This document shows, one piece after another, positions 62,382-64,000 of a stretch of DNA of 64,000 nucleotides. The stretch comes from Pseudomonas mucoides. GTDB lineage: Bacteria; Pseudomonadota; Gammaproteobacteria; Pseudomonadales; Pseudomonadaceae. A program made the position numbers and the translations under genes. The notes under the pieces were generated by a model. It was not told the origin of the DNA and did not search any database. It was given only the letters and a program-made list of their open reading frames with translations. The stretch's first letter is position 1; each line of letters begins with the position of its first letter. Location of the stretch: assembly GCF_015461845.1 (NCBI RefSeq), contig NZ_JACOPW010000001.1:124001-188000 (forward strand), written 5' to 3'.

Positions 62382-64000
62382 ATGTCGGGAACGACTCTAC
62401 TGGTCAACCTCGCAGGTGCCATCGCATTGCTGCTGTGGGGCACTCACATGATTTCTTCGGCGTTGCTGCGCGGCTTTGGTTCGCCGTTGCGCCAGTGGCT
62501 CGGCCACCACCTGAACAACCGCTGGATGGCGTTGCTGTCGGGGATCGGCATCACCGGCCTCCTGCAAAGCAGCACCGCCGTCAGCCTGATGGCGACCTCG
62601 TTCACCGCCGCCGGCACCCTCGCGCTCGCCCCGGCGCTGGCGATGATGCTGGGCGCCAATTTCGGTTCGACCCTGGTGGTGCAATTGCTCAGCCTCGACC
62701 TGTCGATGCTCATGCCACTGATGCTACTGACGGGGTTGATCGTCTTTCGCCTGCGCGATGACTCACGCTTTGAAAGTATCGGCTGTGCGCTGATCGGCCT
62801 GGGGCTGATGCTGCTGGCCCTGCACATGCTCGGTTCAACCCTGGCGCACGTCGAAACCACGCCAGTGTTTCAACTGATCATGCAAAGCCTGGACGGCGAC
62901 CTGCTGATTGCCCTGCTGGTGGCGCTGCTGCTCACCTGGCTCTGCCACTCCAGCGTGGCCGTGGTGTTGCTGATCGTCTCGCTGGCCGCGACCGGCATGC
63001 TCTCCGCGACCACCCTGGTGGCGTTGGTCCTGGGTGTAAACATTGGCGGGACCTTGCCGTCAGTGATCAACGCTGGATCGAGCGTCGGTCGACGTTTGCC
63101 GCTGGGTAATCTGCTGGTGCGGGTGGTCGGTGCGCTGGCGGTGTTGCCGTTTGCCGGGGAGCTGGCCGAGACGAACCTGAATCCGACGACACTGGTGGTG
63201 GTCCTGCACAGCGGTTTCAATCTGTTGTTGGCGCTGGTGTTCATCGGTTTGACCGACGTACTTGCCAATGCCCTGACCCGGCTGCTGCCGGATCCGGTGC
63301 GGGAAGTCGATCCCGGCATGCCGCACTATCTGGACGAGGCCGGCCTGGACGTGGCCAATATCGGTTTGTCCAACGCGGCCCGGGAAGCGCTGCGCATGGT
63401 CGATATGTTCTCGGCGATGCTCGGGCGCCTGTTGCAGCTGTTCCACACCTCGGCGCCGACCTGTGTCGACGACGTACGACGCATCGATCAATCCCTGGAC
63501 CTGCTCAGCGCAGCGATTCGTGCCTATCTGGCCGACATCGGCAAGGAAGGCCTCAGCGACGACGATGCCGATCGCGCCCAGGAAATCCTCCTGTTCGTGA
63601 TCAACCTCGAACACGCGGCGGACATTCTCTCCAGCAGCCTCGCGCAATTGGCGATGCGCAGGGTGCGCCGTGGCGAACAGTTCTCGGCGTTCGAGCTGGG
63701 CAACATCGCCCCGCTGCACGACGCCTTGCTGGAAAGCCTGAGCCTGGCGATCAGCGTATTCCTGCGCGAAGACATCGCCATCGCCCATCAATTGATCAGT
63801 CGCAAGGAAACCGTCAGACAGTTGGAAGCGCACGCCAGCCGTGAGCATTTTCGCAAACTGCAGGATGACAAAAACACCTGGGCCGAGTCCGGAGACCTCT
63901 TCCAACGCGTGCTGCGCGATTACCGCCGCGTGCACCACCACATCGCCGCCCTCGCCTATCCCTTGCTTGAACGCGTCGGTGAGCGAGTGATCGAGAACAA
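62382..64000 (+). CDS. Na/Pi cotransporter family protein, C-terminus beyond the window
   Basis: At least 539 residues from ATG 62382 (AAGGAGAG upstream). Two Na/Pi cotransporter repeats: GITGLLQSSTAVSLMATSF with the QSS motif near residue 52, and its partner WLCHSSVAVVLLIVS with VLGVNIGGTLP. After about eight membrane segments a cytoplasmic PhoU-like helical domain starts near residue 320 (VANIGLSNAAREALRMVDMF). The stop is not reached by 64000. It should move phosphate, probably in control of internal levels. Confidence 0.9.
   Translation, partial: MSGTTLLVNLAGAIALLLWGTHMISSALLRGFGSPLRQWLGHHLNNRWMALLSGIGITGLLQSSTAVSLMATSFTAAGTLALAPALAMMLGANFGSTLVVQLLSLDLSMLMPLMLLTGLIVFRLRDDSRFESIGCALIGLGLMLLALHMLGSTLAHVETTPVFQLIMQSLDGDLLIALLVALLLTWLCHSSVAVVLLIVSLAATGMLSATTLVALVLGVNIGGTLPSVINAGSSVGRRLPLGNLLVRVVGALAVLPFAGELAETNLNPTTLVVVLHSGFNLLLALVFIGLTDVLANALTRLLPDPVREVDPGMPHYLDEAGLDVANIGLSNAAREALRMVDMFSAMLGRLLQLFHTSAPTCVDDVRRIDQSLDLLSAAIRAYLADIGKEGLSDDDADRAQEILLFVINLEHAADILSSSLAQLAMRRVRRGEQFSAFELGNIAPLHDALLESLSLAISVFLREDIAIAHQLISRKETVRQLEAHASREHFRKLQDDKNTWAESGDLFQRVLRDYRRVHHHIAALAYPLLERVGERVIEN

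Overview
The window is chromosomal DNA of a fluorescent-group Pseudomonas. The evidence is high-GC coding with Shine-Dalgarno starts, the bkdR-bkdA1A2B-lpdV operon, a complete pqqABCDE plus ercA/ercS/agmR alcohol-oxidation regulon, an S-type pyocin-like gene, and about twenty REP/BIME palindromes (GTGGGAGCGAGCTTGCTCGC and related types) between genes. No rRNA, tRNA, CRISPR array, integrase or insertion sequence was seen. Species cannot be fixed from the window.

Layout. 1-3182: end of an OprD-type porin and a hexuronate module (uronate dehydrogenase, SMP-30 lactonase, aldose epimerase). 3188-26047: a 23-kb PQQ-dependent alcohol oxidation island. Its minus-strand arm is ercS-ercA-pqqEDCBA-aldehyde dehydrogenase-PQQ alcohol dehydrogenase-periplasmic accessory proteins-cytochrome c. 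Its plus-strand arm is a four-gene ABC system (pedA1A2BC type), a rhodanese-like protein and the regulator agmR. It is closed by a minus-strand NahK/NosP-like kinase and FIST sensor. The only PQQ alcohol dehydrogenase carries the D-Y-D signature of lanthanide-dependent enzymes, so the island looks like a rare-earth-dependent alcohol oxidation unit with its own cofactor synthesis and metal-uptake candidate. A shared CTAC-N4-GKA dyad lies at a fixed distance upstream of its main transcription units.

26194-28026: TauE/SafE exporter divergent from a persulfide-dioxygenase-like hydrolase. 28201-35110: branched-chain keto-acid dehydrogenase operon with bkdR, then ilvE and a strong terminator. 35143-38566: ArsR-type regulator/P450 pair, a truncated LysR gene and a D-cysteine desulfhydrase/ACC deaminase-family gene. 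38618-40805: a lower-GC bacteriocin/immunity locus whose promoter-leader is duplicated in front of a second small gene. 40814-50541: housekeeping and membrane genes, a diguanylate cyclase, a KefB/C-type antiporter and a two-component system. 50600-53864: SRPBCC-SDR-AKR operon with a divergent LysR regulator. 53865-57301: a rearranged low-GC patch, a DUF6124 gene with a highly structured leader RNA, a LysR regulator and a DinB protein. 57441-64000: LhgO-type oxidase, a long structured leader with small ORFs before mgtA, and the start of a Na/Pi cotransporter gene that runs off the window.

The most interesting items are the lanthanide-type PQQ island with its shared promoter dyad, the cloverleaf leader RNA of the DUF6124 gene, the mgtA leader with two candidate leader peptides and competing terminator pairing, and the bacteriocin locus with a duplicated leader. 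Assignments rest on reading translated sequence and recalled family features; no database search was run.
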